Part shown: one piece after another, positions 53,196-61,389 of the stretch
Layout of the letters: every line of letters starts with the position of its first letter
How positions within the stretch are numbered: position 1 is the first letter of the stretch
Assembly: GCF_017798165.1 (NCBI RefSeq)
Contig: NZ_CP059068.1
Location: 558,001-622,000 of the forward strand
Length of the DNA stretch: 64,000 bases
Direction: 5' to 3'
DNA from: Rhodoferax sp. AJA081-3
Lineage (GTDB): Bacteria; Pseudomonadota; Gammaproteobacteria; Burkholderiales; Burkholderiaceae_C
Made by a program: the position numbers and the translations under genes
Notes under the pieces: generated by a model
Seen by the model: the letters and a program-made list of their open reading frames with translations, nothing else
Databases searched by the model: none
What the model was told of the DNA's origin: nothing

Positions 53196-54806
53196 CTAGG
53201 TCGACGGGTACCGGCCGACGGTGTCTCCAGTCGTCCCATCATTTTTAAAAGCTGCACGTACGGCACCCACAACAGCGTCCCACACACCAGGCTGTGTCAG
53301 CACTGGCATCTCCTTGACCAACACACTGCTGAGTTGGCCCTGGTTCTGCTCTATCGAACGTAAGAGCCGGTCCGCCTGATGGTCCGGCATCTCAACAACC
53401 TCTTTGATAGCCTCACGCGCACGGTGGTGGGTCCGCAGATAGCGGGATTCTTCACGCATCTGTTCGGTAAGCGTGCGAGCAATCACCTTTGACAGGTAGA
53501 CCACATGCGGGCCAAGATCAGGATAACGCCAGATGGGTCGCGCCAGATCATGGGCCTCGAAAAAGAGGTTCGAGGTCACGCCATCAGGATAAGTGGTCTG
53601 TACTTTTGCAAACTCCACATGGTCGCGAACAGCCTCCATCAACGGGCGAGATACCTTGTCAAGAACCTCGTCATATGCGCGCCGCTCACCGGCGTCGGAA
53701 GTGATTACGGCGGAAACGGGCAGGATCACGGGCCCCGGGATCACGCCATCCCGGCGCAAGATATCGTTGATGAGAAAGCGGTGTATCCGGCCGTTGCCAT
53801 CGGCCATAGGGTGGATGTAAACAAAGGCAAACGCAGCCACAGCGCTGCGCAGAACCGACGATTGCCCTTGGGTGCGGTCCAAAAAGGTCTGCAAACCATC
53901 CAGCATGTCTTGCAGATCCCGTACCGGCGGCGCAACGTAGTGCACCACCTCTTGGTACCTGACTGTCTCGCCAACGAACACGGGTGACTGTCTCAAGCCA
54001 GTCCGGACAACCGTGGTCGTGGGGCCCAGGATCTCCTGCTGTAACTCCGCCAGGCTTGCATCTTTGAGAGGAAGCGGACCTTTGCCGGTGCGCCTGGCCA
54101 TGACATCGGCAAAGCGCTGGATCCGGGTGGATCGGTCTGCCTCCCCCTCGATGGTGAAGCTAGCCTTACTCTCCCGCAGGGTCATCCAGGCTGCCGCGCG
54201 TAACAGCAATTCTTCTCCAAATTCTGCGGAAAGTTCACCAAACAGCGCGCGGACGTCCAGCTCGGCGGCGGCAGACAAGGCATCCGTCTTGACCACGCTG
54301 GGGCAAAAAAATCGGGTGCCAGGCAGGTTGTCGTTAACCCGCCATCGGGCTACTTTCAACACCTTGTCAGTGGAAGCAGTCAGCAGCTTTTCATCATCGA
54401 TCGCGTTGATGTAATTGCCACCCAGATTCTCTGGCACATCAAGCAGTTCGCCCGTAAGCCATTCATACAGGAATGCTGCCCGGCGGGCATACCGCCCCGT
54501 AGGCTCACGCAGAACCCAAAGTTGAAGCTGATCTGGCCCTGTCACCTTGAAGAGTCTGCTCAGAAACTCCAGATGCAGGATTTCATGGCGCAAATGAAAT
54601 TGCAAGTGCTGTGCGAACTCCGGCAATGGCCGCATGACCTCTGGAAAAGTCTCTAGGCGGAAGCCATCGTCAATGTGGCTGGATCGGCGATGGCCAATTT
54701 GGCTCACGACCGGAAAGCGCCCCAGAGGACGCACATCAAACGCCTTGGCCAGCCAAGCTGCGCCAATCGCATGTGCAGGGAGTGATATGTGCTCGGGAGT
54801 ACCCAT
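53196..54806 (-). CDS. Fic-domain protein with N-terminal inhibitory motif
   Basis: A 536-residue protein. The Fic core motif reads HPMADGNGRIHR at residues 332-343, with the catalytic His and the GNGR anion-binding loop intact; such proteins transfer AMP to target hydroxyl groups. An inhibitory-helix motif (S/T)xxxE(G/N) is present as SFTIEGE (216-222), upstream of the Fic domain as in class II proteins. Residues 1-200 and the C-terminal 140 residues show no domain I recognise. Stand-alone gene; AT-richer spacer follows. Target unknown. Confidence 0.88.
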   Translation of the reverse strand: MGTPEHISLPAHAIGAAWLAKAFDVRPLGRFPVVSQIGHRRSSHIDDGFRLETFPEVMRPLPEFAQHLQFHLRHEILHLEFLSRLFKVTGPDQLQLWVLREPTGRYARRAAFLYEWLTGELLDVPENLGGNYINAIDDEKLLTASTDKVLKVARWRVNDNLPGTRFFCPSVVKTDALSAAAELDVRALFGELSAEFGEELLLRAAAWMTLRESKASFTIEGEADRSTRIQRFADVMARRTGKGPLPLKDASLAELQQEILGPTTTVVRTGLRQSPVFVGETVRYQEVVHYVAPPVRDLQDMLDGLQTFLDRTQGQSSVLRSAVAAFAFVYIHPMADGNGRIHRFLINDILRRDGVIPGPVILPVSAVITSDAGERRAYDEVLDKVSRPLMEAVRDHVEFAKVQTTYPDGVTSNLFFEAHDLARPIWRYPDLGPHVVYLSKVIARTLTEQMREESRYLRTHHRAREAIKEVVEMPDHQADRLLRSIEQNQGQLSSVLVKEMPVLTQPGVWDAVVGAVRAAFKNDGTTGDTVGRYPST

Positions 54807-55003
54807 GGTGCAGTGCTGCTCAAAAGTGATTTGCTACGACCCTGAATGACCCCCAATGACTTTGGGGTGCTTAATTTTGTGTACATGGGCAGATTTTTAC
54901 CCAAAACCAATTATTAAGCTACCCACCAATACGCCGCTGAAGCAAACAAATATGCAGCGACGAAAAAGTCAACCAACCGCCTTTCAATGAAAGGCGGTTG
55001 GCT

Positions 55004-55909
55004 TTACACCTTGGTCGCAGCCGCTGCAGCACGTGCGCGGTGGTAGCTGCCGGTACCGCGGTGGGGCACCACATCGGTGGGCAGCACATCACCCGGCTGG
55101 TAGGTCGGGCCGCTGTCCAGGCGGGCGTAATACGGCGCAAACTCGGTATTGGCCAAGGCCAGCAGGTCTTCCAGCTTGTCCAGCACGAAATAGCTTTCCT
55201 GGAAGTCGTCGATGCGGTAGTTGGTGCGCATCACACGCTCCAACTCGAACCCTATGCGGTTCGGTGAATCGCTCTGCACTGAGAACGTGCTCTCGGAGAA
55301 CGAAGACGCAATACCCGCGCCATAGATGCGCAAGCCTTCTTTCTGCTGCACCAGGCCAAACTCCACGGTGTACCAGTAGACCCGCGCCAGGTTCGTCAGC
55401 TTGCCCAGCTTTTGCGCCCGCAGGCCACCCTGGCCATAGGCCTGAATAAAGTCCGCCATCACCGGGTGCATCAACATGGGCACGTGGCCAAAAACGTCGT
55501 GGAAGACATCGGGTTCTTCCAGGTAGTCCAACTCGTGTGCACCGCGGATGAAATTACCAGCCGGGAAACGACGATTGGCCAGGTGCTCAAAAAACACATC
55601 GTCCGGCACCAGGCCCGCCACGGCCACGATCTGCCAGCCGGTTTTGCGCATCAGCGTCTCCGACAGCTTTTCGAAATTGGGAATCTCATCGGCCGACATG
55701 GGCAGGTGTTTCATGCCTTCCACAAAATCGTCGCAGGCCAGGCCGGGCAAGAGTTTGGTCTGGCGCTCGTACAGCGTCTTCCACACCGCGTGTTCCTGCG
55801 ACGTGTACTTGTCCCAGCCTTGGTCAATGGTCCAGTCGGCACGCTGGGGCGCTGCCGCGGGGCCGGCTGCCAAGCCGTGTTTAACCTTTACGGGTGTTGC
55901 TTGTTGCAT
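55004..55909 (-). CDS. phhA: Phenylalanine 4-monooxygenase
   Basis: Pterin- and iron-dependent hydroxylation of phenylalanine to tyrosine. The 301-residue monomeric bacterial type has iron ligands His137 and His142 in FHDVFGHVPML and the third ligand Glu in the YWYTVEFGLV segment. DWTIDQGWDKYTSQEHAVWK is the typical N-terminus. ATG 55909 follows GCAGGAGGCTTGAT. Downstream of phhB in the same operon. Confidence 0.96.
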   Translation of the reverse strand: MQQATPVKVKHGLAAGPAAAPQRADWTIDQGWDKYTSQEHAVWKTLYERQTKLLPGLACDDFVEGMKHLPMSADEIPNFEKLSETLMRKTGWQIVAVAGLVPDDVFFEHLANRRFPAGNFIRGAHELDYLEEPDVFHDVFGHVPMLMHPVMADFIQAYGQGGLRAQKLGKLTNLARVYWYTVEFGLVQQKEGLRIYGAGIASSFSESTFSVQSDSPNRIGFELERVMRTNYRIDDFQESYFVLDKLEDLLALANTEFAPYYARLDSGPTYQPGDVLPTDVVPHRGTGSYHRARAAAAATKV

Positions 55910-55923
55910 ATCAAGCCTCCTGC

Positions 55924-56244
55924 TTAGCTGTGGGGATGCGCCGACGCATGACCCGCAAACGCCTGGTCACACATGCGGGCCAGTGCGATGTCGTTGCTGC
56001 TCAGGCCGTGTACGTCGTGTGTGGTCCAGGTGATCAGCACCTTGTTGTACACATTGCTCCACTCGGGGTGGTGGTTGTGTTTTTCGGCGGCAATCGCGAT
56101 CTGCGTCATGAACGCAAAGGCCTGCATAAAGTCGGCCAGCACAAATTCACGTGTGATGGCGCCCACCTTGGCGTCAAACGTCCACAGCGGCAGAGCCTTC
56201 AGTTGTTGCGCGGCTTCTTGCGCATCCAGTTTTTGCAATGCCAT
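55924..56244 (-). CDS. phhB: Pterin-4a-carbinolamine dehydratase
   Basis: Regenerates the pterin cofactor of PhhA. The 106-residue protein has the family motif EKHNHHPEWSNVYNKV with the active-site histidines and later TTHDVHGLSSNDIALAR. Lies 14 bp upstream of phhA and 2 bp downstream of hppD, in one operon. Confidence 0.96.
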   Translation of the reverse strand: MALQKLDAQEAAQQLKALPLWTFDAKVGAITREFVLADFMQAFAFMTQIAIAAEKHNHHPEWSNVYNKVLITWTTHDVHGLSSNDIALARMCDQAFAGHASAHPHS

Positions 56245-56246
56245 GG

Positions 56247-57323
56247 TCAGTCCGCCGTGATAACGCCGCGGCGCAACTGGTCGCGCTCCAGCGATTCGAA
56301 CAGAGCCTTGAAATTGCCCTCGCCAAATCCGTCGTCGCCCTTGCGCTGGATGAATTCAAAAAACACCGGGCCTAGCAACGTGGCCGAGAAAATTTGTAGC
56401 AGCAGGCGGCGGTCGCCTTCCTTGCTGACGCCGTCCAGCAGGATGCCGCGGCTTTGGAGCGCGGCCACGTCTTCACCGTGGTTGGGCAGGCGGCCTTCCA
56501 GCATTTCGTAGTAGGTGGCGGGGGGTGCGGTCATCAGCGGCACGCCGGCCGCTTTCAGGCTGTCTAGCGTGGCCACCAGGTTGTCGCAGATCAGGGCGAT
56601 GTGCTGAATGCCTTCGCCGTTGAACTGCATCAGGTACTCTTCGATCTGGCCGGTCTTGCCCGAGGCTTCTTCGTTCAGCGGGATGCGGATCATGCCGTCA
56701 GGGGCAGTCATGGCGCGGGATGTGAGGCCGGTGTATTCACCCTTGATGTCGAAGAAACGGATTTCGCGGAAGTTAAAAATCTTCTCGTAGAAACCACCCC
56801 AATAGGCCATGCGGCCACGGTACACATTGTGGGTCAGGTGGTCGATGAGTTTGAGGCCATGGCCAAAGGGGTGGCGGTCCACACCGGGCAGGAATTCAAA
56901 GTCGATGTCGTAGATGGACTTGCCGTCTTCAAAGCGGTCGATCAGGTACAGCGGTGCACCACCAATGCCCTTGATGGCCGGCAGGCGCAGCTCCATGGGG
57001 CCGGGCTGGATCTCGATGGGCTGTGCGCCCAGCTCCAGTGCGCGGGCATAGGCCTTGTGTGAATCGCGCACGCGGAAGGCCATGCTGCAGGCGCAGGGGC
57101 CGTGCTCGGCCGCGAAGTAGGCGGCGTGGCTCTTGGGCTCGCGGTTGATGATGAAATTGATGTCGCCCTGGCGGTACAGGTCTACATCTTTGGAGCGGTG
57201 ACGGGCCACATGTTTAAAACCCATTTGTTCAAAAATGGGCTCTATCAAGCCAGGTGTGGGGGATGCAAACTCGACAAACTCAAAACCCATGAGTCCCATC
57301 GGGTTGTCAAAAAGATCGGCCAT
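56247..57323 (-). CDS. hppD: 4-hydroxyphenylpyruvate dioxygenase
   Basis: Converts 4-hydroxyphenylpyruvate to homogentisate. The 358-residue protein has the iron ligands in [12 protein letters not shown] (His), EGIQHIAL (His) and [13 protein letters not shown] (Glu). ATG 57323 follows ACAGGAGCAACACA. First gene of the hppD-phhB-phhA operon, which takes phenylalanine to homogentisate except for a transaminase step encoded elsewhere. Divergent from an Lrp-family gene. Confidence 0.96.
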   Translation of the reverse strand: MADLFDNPMGLMGFEFVEFASPTPGLIEPIFEQMGFKHVARHRSKDVDLYRQGDINFIINREPKSHAAYFAAEHGPCACSMAFRVRDSHKAYARALELGAQPIEIQPGPMELRLPAIKGIGGAPLYLIDRFEDGKSIYDIDFEFLPGVDRHPFGHGLKLIDHLTHNVYRGRMAYWGGFYEKIFNFREIRFFDIKGEYTGLTSRAMTAPDGMIRIPLNEEASGKTGQIEEYLMQFNGEGIQHIALICDNLVATLDSLKAAGVPLMTAPPATYYEMLEGRLPNHGEDVAALQSRGILLDGVSKEGDRRLLLQIFSATLLGPVFFEFIQRKGDDGFGEGNFKALFESLERDQLRRGVITAD

Positions 57324-57386
57324 TGTGTTGCTCCTGTTATCTATGGATGAATGGCTAGATTGTGGACAAAAGCACGCGCACGGTGT

Positions 57387-57399
57387 GCGCAATTTGCGC
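57387..57399. promoter_or_regulatory. Candidate Lrp-type operator between hppD and the regulator gene
   Basis: Palindrome GCGCAATTTGCGC (6+1+6). A second symmetric pair, ATGCAT twice, lies at about 57415-57434 over the regulator start. Confidence 0.55.
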
Positions 57400-57431
57400 C
57401 GCCCCAAGCCAAAGATATGCATAATTCATGC

Positions 57432-57965
57432 ATGAATCAAGAGAAATATGACGATCTGCTGCTCGACAAGTTCGATATCAGCTTGTTGATCGCATTGCAA
57501 AAGGATGCCCACGCGACCAACCAGCAGGTCGGCGAGCAGATCCATTTGTCGGCCTCCCAGGTGAGCCGCCGCATCCAGCGGCTGGAGTCCACGGGCATCA
57601 TCCGCCGGTACGTGGCATTGCTGGACGCTGCTGCGATGGGCCTCGGCGTGCGTGCCATGAGTTACGTGACGCTGAGCCGCCAAGGCGGCGACGAAGGCCC
57701 GGCATTTGAGCGCGAGATCATCGCCATTCCCGAAGTGCTGGACTGTTATGCCGTGGCCGGTGAATCGGACTACATCATGCAAATCGTGGCAGCTGATCTG
57801 GGTGTGCTGTCGGAGTCGGTGTTGCGCAAGATCATGCGCATCAAAGGCGTGGCCAATATCCGCTCCAACATCGTGCTGAACTGCATCAAGTCCAGCACCG
57901 AATTGCCGCTGGGGCATATCGGCAAGGCGGATGGCGCGGCGCGCAAGGTGCGGATTGCGGGCTGA
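57432..57965 (+). CDS. Lrp/AsnC-family regulator, likely of aromatic amino acid catabolism
   Basis: A 178-residue regulator with N-terminal helix-turn-helix (TNQQVGEQIHLSASQVSRRI, then QRLESTGIIRRYVALLD) and a C-terminal RAM effector domain (CYAVAGESDYIMQIVAADL). ATG 57432 begins MNQEKYDDLLLDKFD. Its divergent position to hppD-phhB-phhA suggests it senses an aromatic amino acid and controls that operon; this is inference from layout. Confidence 0.88.
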   Translation: MNQEKYDDLLLDKFDISLLIALQKDAHATNQQVGEQIHLSASQVSRRIQRLESTGIIRRYVALLDAAAMGLGVRAMSYVTLSRQGGDEGPAFEREIIAIPEVLDCYAVAGESDYIMQIVAADLGVLSESVLRKIMRIKGVANIRSNIVLNCIKSSTELPLGHIGKADGAARKVRIAG

Positions 57966-57975
57966 GCTTGCTCAC

Positions 57976-59286
57976 CTACTTGGGTTCAAGCACCCGTGAG
58001 ATCATGACCTGGTCAACCCGGTTGTTGTCGACGTCCATCACCTCAAAGCGCCAACCCTGCCACAACACGTGATCGGTGCGCCGGGGAATACGGCGCAGCG
58101 ACACCATCAAGAATCCGGCCAGGGTGTCATATTGCCCAGGCATGGGCCACTCGGACAAATCCAGCACCCTCTGCAGATCCGCCACCGGGGTGACTCCGTC
58201 GGCCAGGAAGCTGCCATCCTCTCGGCGCAGGATCTGTTCCTCATCATGGGATGCCACCATGCTGCCCATTACGGTGCTCATCACGTCGTTGAGCGTAATG
58301 ACACCCACCACCAAGCTGTATTCGTTGACGATGACCGCAAAGTCCTCATGCGCCTGGCGAAACTGCGTCAGCATTTCGGCCAGGGTCAGCCGGTCCGGGA
58401 CGACAAGGACCTTCTTGACCAGACCGCCGTCGATGCAATGTGAAAGGGTTAGCGGTTTTTCCAACAAGACGCGCTGAAAGAGGTCCGTTGCGTCGACATA
58501 ACCGATCACCTCATCGATGCCGCTTGCGCCGCACACCAAGTAGGTTGAATGCGGGGATTCGGCAAGCCGGGTGCGCAGCAAGGTCTCATCATCACCAATG
58601 GTCAGAAACACGATGCGCTCGCGGGTCGTCATCGCGCTCTCCACGGTGCGCGTGTCGAGTTCGAATACGTTTTCGATGACCTGTTGTTCAGCGGACGCTA
58701 CCGCCCCGGATTGGATACCCGCTTCGGTGAGCGCCAGGATGTCCAGATAGGTGATCCGCTCGTCTCGGGTTTGCGCAAGCCCCAGCAGGCGTGACAAGGT
58801 GTCCGCCAGTTTGCTAAAACAAAACACCAGGGGTTTGAACAGCGTCAAGAGACCCAGCATCGGGCCCACCGTCAACATCGCCAACCGCTCCGGCTCGTTC
58901 ATGCCCAAGCGCTTGGGCACCAGGTCGGCCACAACGATAAACAGCGTAGTAACCGTCACAAAAGACAAGGTGGTTGCCAGGGGGCCACTGGTGCCTGGAT
59001 CCACGCCCAACCACAAGACAACCTGGTTGAAGTGGGGCGACAAAGCGCCATCCCCGACAACGCCACCCAGGATGGCAATCGTATTGAGACCAATCTGTAC
59101 CACGGTCACAAAGTGTCCGGGCGTGTTCTGCACCGCCAACACGCGCGCGGCGCGCCGGTCACCGCTATCGGCCAGTTGGCTCAGTTTGATGCGCCGCGCC
59201 GCAGCCATGGAGATCTCGGCGACCGAGAAGAAGGCTGATGCAGCGATCAGAATGGTTATCAAAAAAAGGCTGGTAGGGAGGTTCAT
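57976..59286 (-). CDS. CNNM/CorC-type membrane protein (hemolysin family)
   Basis: A 436-residue protein: an N-terminal CNNM (DUF21) domain with four hydrophobic segments and the typical ASAFFSVAEISMAAARRIKL, then a pair of CBS domains (ERIVFLTIGDDETLL; EYSLVVGVITLNDVM) and a C-terminal CorC/HlyC domain (LADGVTPVADLQRVL, DTLAGFLM, WRFEVMDVDNNRVDQVMI). Members mediate magnesium efflux or resistance. It converges on the Lrp gene with 10 bp between the stops. Confidence 0.92.
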   Translation of the reverse strand: MNLPTSLFLITILIAASAFFSVAEISMAAARRIKLSQLADSGDRRAARVLAVQNTPGHFVTVVQIGLNTIAILGGVVGDGALSPHFNQVVLWLGVDPGTSGPLATTLSFVTVTTLFIVVADLVPKRLGMNEPERLAMLTVGPMLGLLTLFKPLVFCFSKLADTLSRLLGLAQTRDERITYLDILALTEAGIQSGAVASAEQQVIENVFELDTRTVESAMTTRERIVFLTIGDDETLLRTRLAESPHSTYLVCGASGIDEVIGYVDATDLFQRVLLEKPLTLSHCIDGGLVKKVLVVPDRLTLAEMLTQFRQAHEDFAVIVNEYSLVVGVITLNDVMSTVMGSMVASHDEEQILRREDGSFLADGVTPVADLQRVLDLSEWPMPGQYDTLAGFLMVSLRRIPRRTDHVLWQGWRFEVMDVDNNRVDQVMISRVLEPK

Positions 59287-59394
59287 TTCTCTGGCAACTA
59301 TAGCCGTTCAATACGCAGAAATGAAGGACTGCTCTGCCCACTGGGGGCTACCGGACCGCGTGCGGTGGTGTGCTTTGCCAGTGAACCTCTACCT

Positions 59395-59528
59395 CATAGA
59401 AACTCCTGATTTAATAGCAGAAGAAGTCCATTTTTCGGGGGCTAAAGGTCAATTCTGCATAGAGGATATTCTGGAACCAGACTATTGGCACGCTACCCCG
59501 CCTCACTCACAGATATTGAGACACTCCC
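59395..59528 (+). repeat. Array repeat unit E: interspersed element plus adjoining conserved segment
   Basis: Contains the element ATAGC-N18-GGGGGCTAAAGGTC (59414-59450) preceded by ACTCCTGATTTA and followed by CATAGAGGATATTCTGGAA and a segment ending like the IS256 right terminus. The same order is found at 62380-63973 once the IS is removed. The 307-bp gap 59287-59593 holds this unit and no gene. Confidence 0.8.
59498..59528 (+). repeat. Solo IS256-like terminal repeat
   Basis: CCGCCTCACTCACAGATATT, then GAGACACTCCC. It matches the right end of the two IS copies at 27 of 31 positions, without any transposase beside it. Confidence 0.75.
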
Positions 59529-59538
59529 ACCTTTCTGC

Positions 59539-59552
59539 GGGGGCTATAGGCC
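59539..59552 (+). repeat. 3' half of the interspersed element
   Basis: GGGGGCTATAGGCC followed by GATTTCAC. The 5' ATAGC block is not recognisable at the expected distance. Confidence 0.6.
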
Positions 59553-59593
59553 GATTTCACAAAATTGCATCGGTGAAAACCAGAGGTTTGCGA

Positions 59594-60055
59594 TCAGGAT
59601 TTATGCGAAGGGTCCAAGCAGTCCTTCGCGATCTTCATGATGAGCGCCTTCTTGAATTCACCGCCTTCGATCTTTGACCATAGGGCGCCGGTGTGTACAC
59701 AGTCTGCGCAAAACGGCGCAACCTTCACGCGCAAGAACTCAACAAACGTGCGCAAATCTTCGTCGCTAGCATTTCCACTGCAGGCCCCCTCAATCATCTC
59801 AGCATCTCCAGGAAACAGCGAAGTCAAACGCACCTGAATATGGCACTTGTTTTCCGCAGGAAAGGCCACAGCACCAAGGCTCTTGAGCCATATCCCCAGA
59901 TTAACGTAGTACTTGTCATCAAAGTCTGACTTCTGAAGGTTCAAAACCACTATTGAGTCGTCCCCGTCTAAGAACCAGGATTGCCCATTGTTCGCAAAAC
60001 GCGCTGCTTTCAGAACGCCGCCAATTGCTTTCTTGAAGGTAGTTTTTTCCATCAT
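59594..60055 (-). CDS. DUF4304 domain protein, possible orphan immunity protein
   Basis: A 153-residue protein (MMEKTTFKKAIGGVLKAARF, NGQSWFLDGDDSIVVLNLQK, YYVNLGIWLKSLG) matching the DUF4304 family, whose members are often found next to Rhs and other polymorphic toxins. It lies directly downstream, on the same strand, of a truncated Rhs tip. I infer an immunity gene that outlived its toxin. Start at the double Met (60055); the frame is open further upstream without a better start. Confidence 0.7.
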   Translation of the reverse strand: MMEKTTFKKAIGGVLKAARFANNGQSWFLDGDDSIVVLNLQKSDFDDKYYVNLGIWLKSLGAVAFPAENKCHIQVRLTSLFPGDAEMIEGACSGNASDEDLRTFVEFLRVKVAPFCADCVHTGALWSKIEGGEFKKALIMKIAKDCLDPSHKS

Positions 60056-60137
60056 TGCCGATACTTGTTTACAGACGAAGTTTGGCTCGTCACAACACTC
60101 CCCTTTTGCGCGTTCCATATGGGCAGGCAAGAGACTA

Positions 60138-60264
60138 TCAGTCTAGCCATCCATTGGTACGAAACAGATTTCCGACCTCAGCATCAAAAGCTCCGCAATC
60201 AAAATCCTTTATTTTTAGCTCGGGCAGCAACTTGACAGCACGATAGACGGACGCTGCCACCAAC
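60138..60264 (-). pseudogene. Orphan C-terminal coding fragment after the truncated Rhs tip
   Basis: In the frame shifted by one from the Rhs core, an open stretch of about 45 codons reads IELVAASVYRAVKLLPELK, then IKDFDCGAFDAEVG and LFRTNGWLD before a stop at 60138. It has no start and begins at the point where the Rhs core ends (NRY-stop). It looks like the 3' end of a lost toxin or immunity gene joined to the core by a deletion. Confidence 0.45.
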
Positions 60265-60741
60265 TCAATACCGATTGAACGAGTGAATGTTGTCTTCTTT
60301 GAAGTCAACAGGATCAACGCCCATAAACCGCCTCAACACCGGGTCGTAATACCGCGCCCCCATGTAACTCAAGCCCGTGGCCGGATCAAACTGCTTGCCC
60401 GCAAAGCCCAGCTTGTTCTTGCTGTAGCCCGCCTGGTTGTTCAGCCGCTCGCCGTAGGGGCGATAGTTTTCTTTCCAGATGACGGCACCCGCGCCATCGG
60501 TGGCCAGCATGGGGCTGCCGGAGATGTCGTTGTGGAAATAGGTGACCGCTGGCTCGGCTACCTCGGGCACCACCGCGTTGGAGTTGGCCGACCAAGCGCT
60601 GACACCGGCTGTGGTGGTGGTGCGCACCTTGCAGAAGTAAGACGTGCCATTGGTCAGGCCCGTCACGTTGATGGGTGAACTGGCGCCATTGGTGGCAAAG
60701 GCACCGCAGGCTGCGGTGTGGTTGACTAGCGTGCCGCCACT
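60265..60741 (-). pseudogene. Truncated Rhs tip (fibronectin-like segment plus Rhs core, toxin lost)
   Basis: From an in-frame TAG at 60742-60744 the frame reads a fibronectin-III-like segment (VTGLTNGTSYFCKVRTTT), then the Rhs-associated core: PVTYFHNDISG-type YFHNDISGSPMLATDGAG, WKENYRPYGERLNNQAG, FAGKQFDPATGLSYMGARYY, DPVLRRFMGVDPVDF and HSFNRY-stop. It has no start codon context and no upstream Rhs repeats, and ends where the other copy continues AYANNNPYKYIDPDG. Not expressed as such; a relic of a displaced tip. Confidence 0.85.
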
Positions 60742-60798
60742 CTACGAATACTCCTGATTCAATAGCGGAAGAGGTCCATTTCACGGGGGCTAGAGGCC
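60308..60798 (-). repeat. 491-bp Rhs-core duplication, copy 1
   Basis: Aligns to 61937-62427 with a constant offset of 1629 bp from one end to the other, that is without net gaps, and with few substitutions. It covers the Rhs core, the fibronectin-like segment and the interspersed element. Confidence 0.9.
60762..60798 (+). repeat. Interspersed element G, upstream edge of the truncated Rhs tip
   Basis: ATAGC, 18 bases, GGGGGCTAGAGGCC. Lies 20 bp before the 5' end of the truncated Rhs tip. The 316-bp gap 60667-60982 otherwise holds the fibronectin-like part of that tip and a hairpin. Confidence 0.87.
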
Positions 60799-60845
60799 GA
60801 TTTGGCGCGGAGTGTTAGTGCGCCACCCTGTGGCCGATAGAAGAA

Positions 60846-60898
60846 GCCACCCGAACCCCCACAGCTTCAGCAGATGGCAGGGGGTGTGGGTGGTTTTT
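60846..60898 (+). other. Hairpin with T tail in the Rhs array
   Basis: CCACCC and ACCCCC arms pair with GGGGGT and GGGTGG, followed by TTTTTC. It looks like a terminator on the plus strand but no plus-strand gene precedes it. Confidence 0.4.
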
Positions 60899-60982
60899 CT
60901 ACTTTAGAGATAGAGGAAAACTGGCTGCTAGCCCTAGTAGATATTCCGCTACTAGCTATTGATTTTGCAGCGACGGAACAGA

Positions 60983-61381
60983 TCAACTATCGATCGGCAG
61001 GTACTGACAAGCTAGCTGATTACAAACGTAGAGCGCGATCAGCCTCGCGGACCTGATTTCCTCAAATCGATCTAGGAATGTTGACAACTCGATTGACAGG
61101 AAGTAGTCGATATCCCACCGCTGTAGGCTAGATTCATCTAGTGGCAGGTTGTGGATCAAATTCAAAACTACCCCAGCACCTATGAAGTCCGAACTCTTAA
61201 TCTGAGTGATCGCCTCAGCGACACACAGTCTAATGATCTTCCTTGTACTCAAGATCGTTATTGAGTCCAGACTAGCAAGTACGTCCTCAAGACATTCGAC
61301 AACATTTTCATTTGATCGCCCTCCTAGCAAAATATTCCTGCACGAGATCAGGCAACCGGCAACCGTATTGTTTGGTTTCAT
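60983..61381 (-). CDS. Candidate immunity protein for the ParB-like Rhs toxin
   Basis: A 132-residue, mostly helical protein (MKPNNTVAGCLISCRNILLG near the start; CVAEAITQIKSSDFIGAG; YFLSIELSTFLDRFEEI). No family recognised. ATG 61381 follows CCTTGAGGATATTA, a ribosome-binding site that overlaps the toxin stop; a TTG at 61393 would overlap the toxin gene itself. Position immediately after an Rhs toxin tip is the usual place of the cognate immunity gene. Base composition is AT-rich like other immunity genes. Confidence 0.6.
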   Translation of the reverse strand: MKPNNTVAGCLISCRNILLGGRSNENVVECLEDVLASLDSITILSTRKIIRLCVAEAITQIKSSDFIGAGVVLNLIHNLPLDESSLQRWDIDYFLSIELSTFLDRFEEIRSARLIALYVCNQLACQYLPIDS

Positions 61382-61389
61382 TAATATCC

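Noticed and set aside
60874..61056. Plus-strand frame MAGGVGGFSTLEIEENW in the Rhs array as a gene
   Set aside because: It starts inside a hairpin, has no ribosome-binding site and is antisense to the immunity candidate over its last part.
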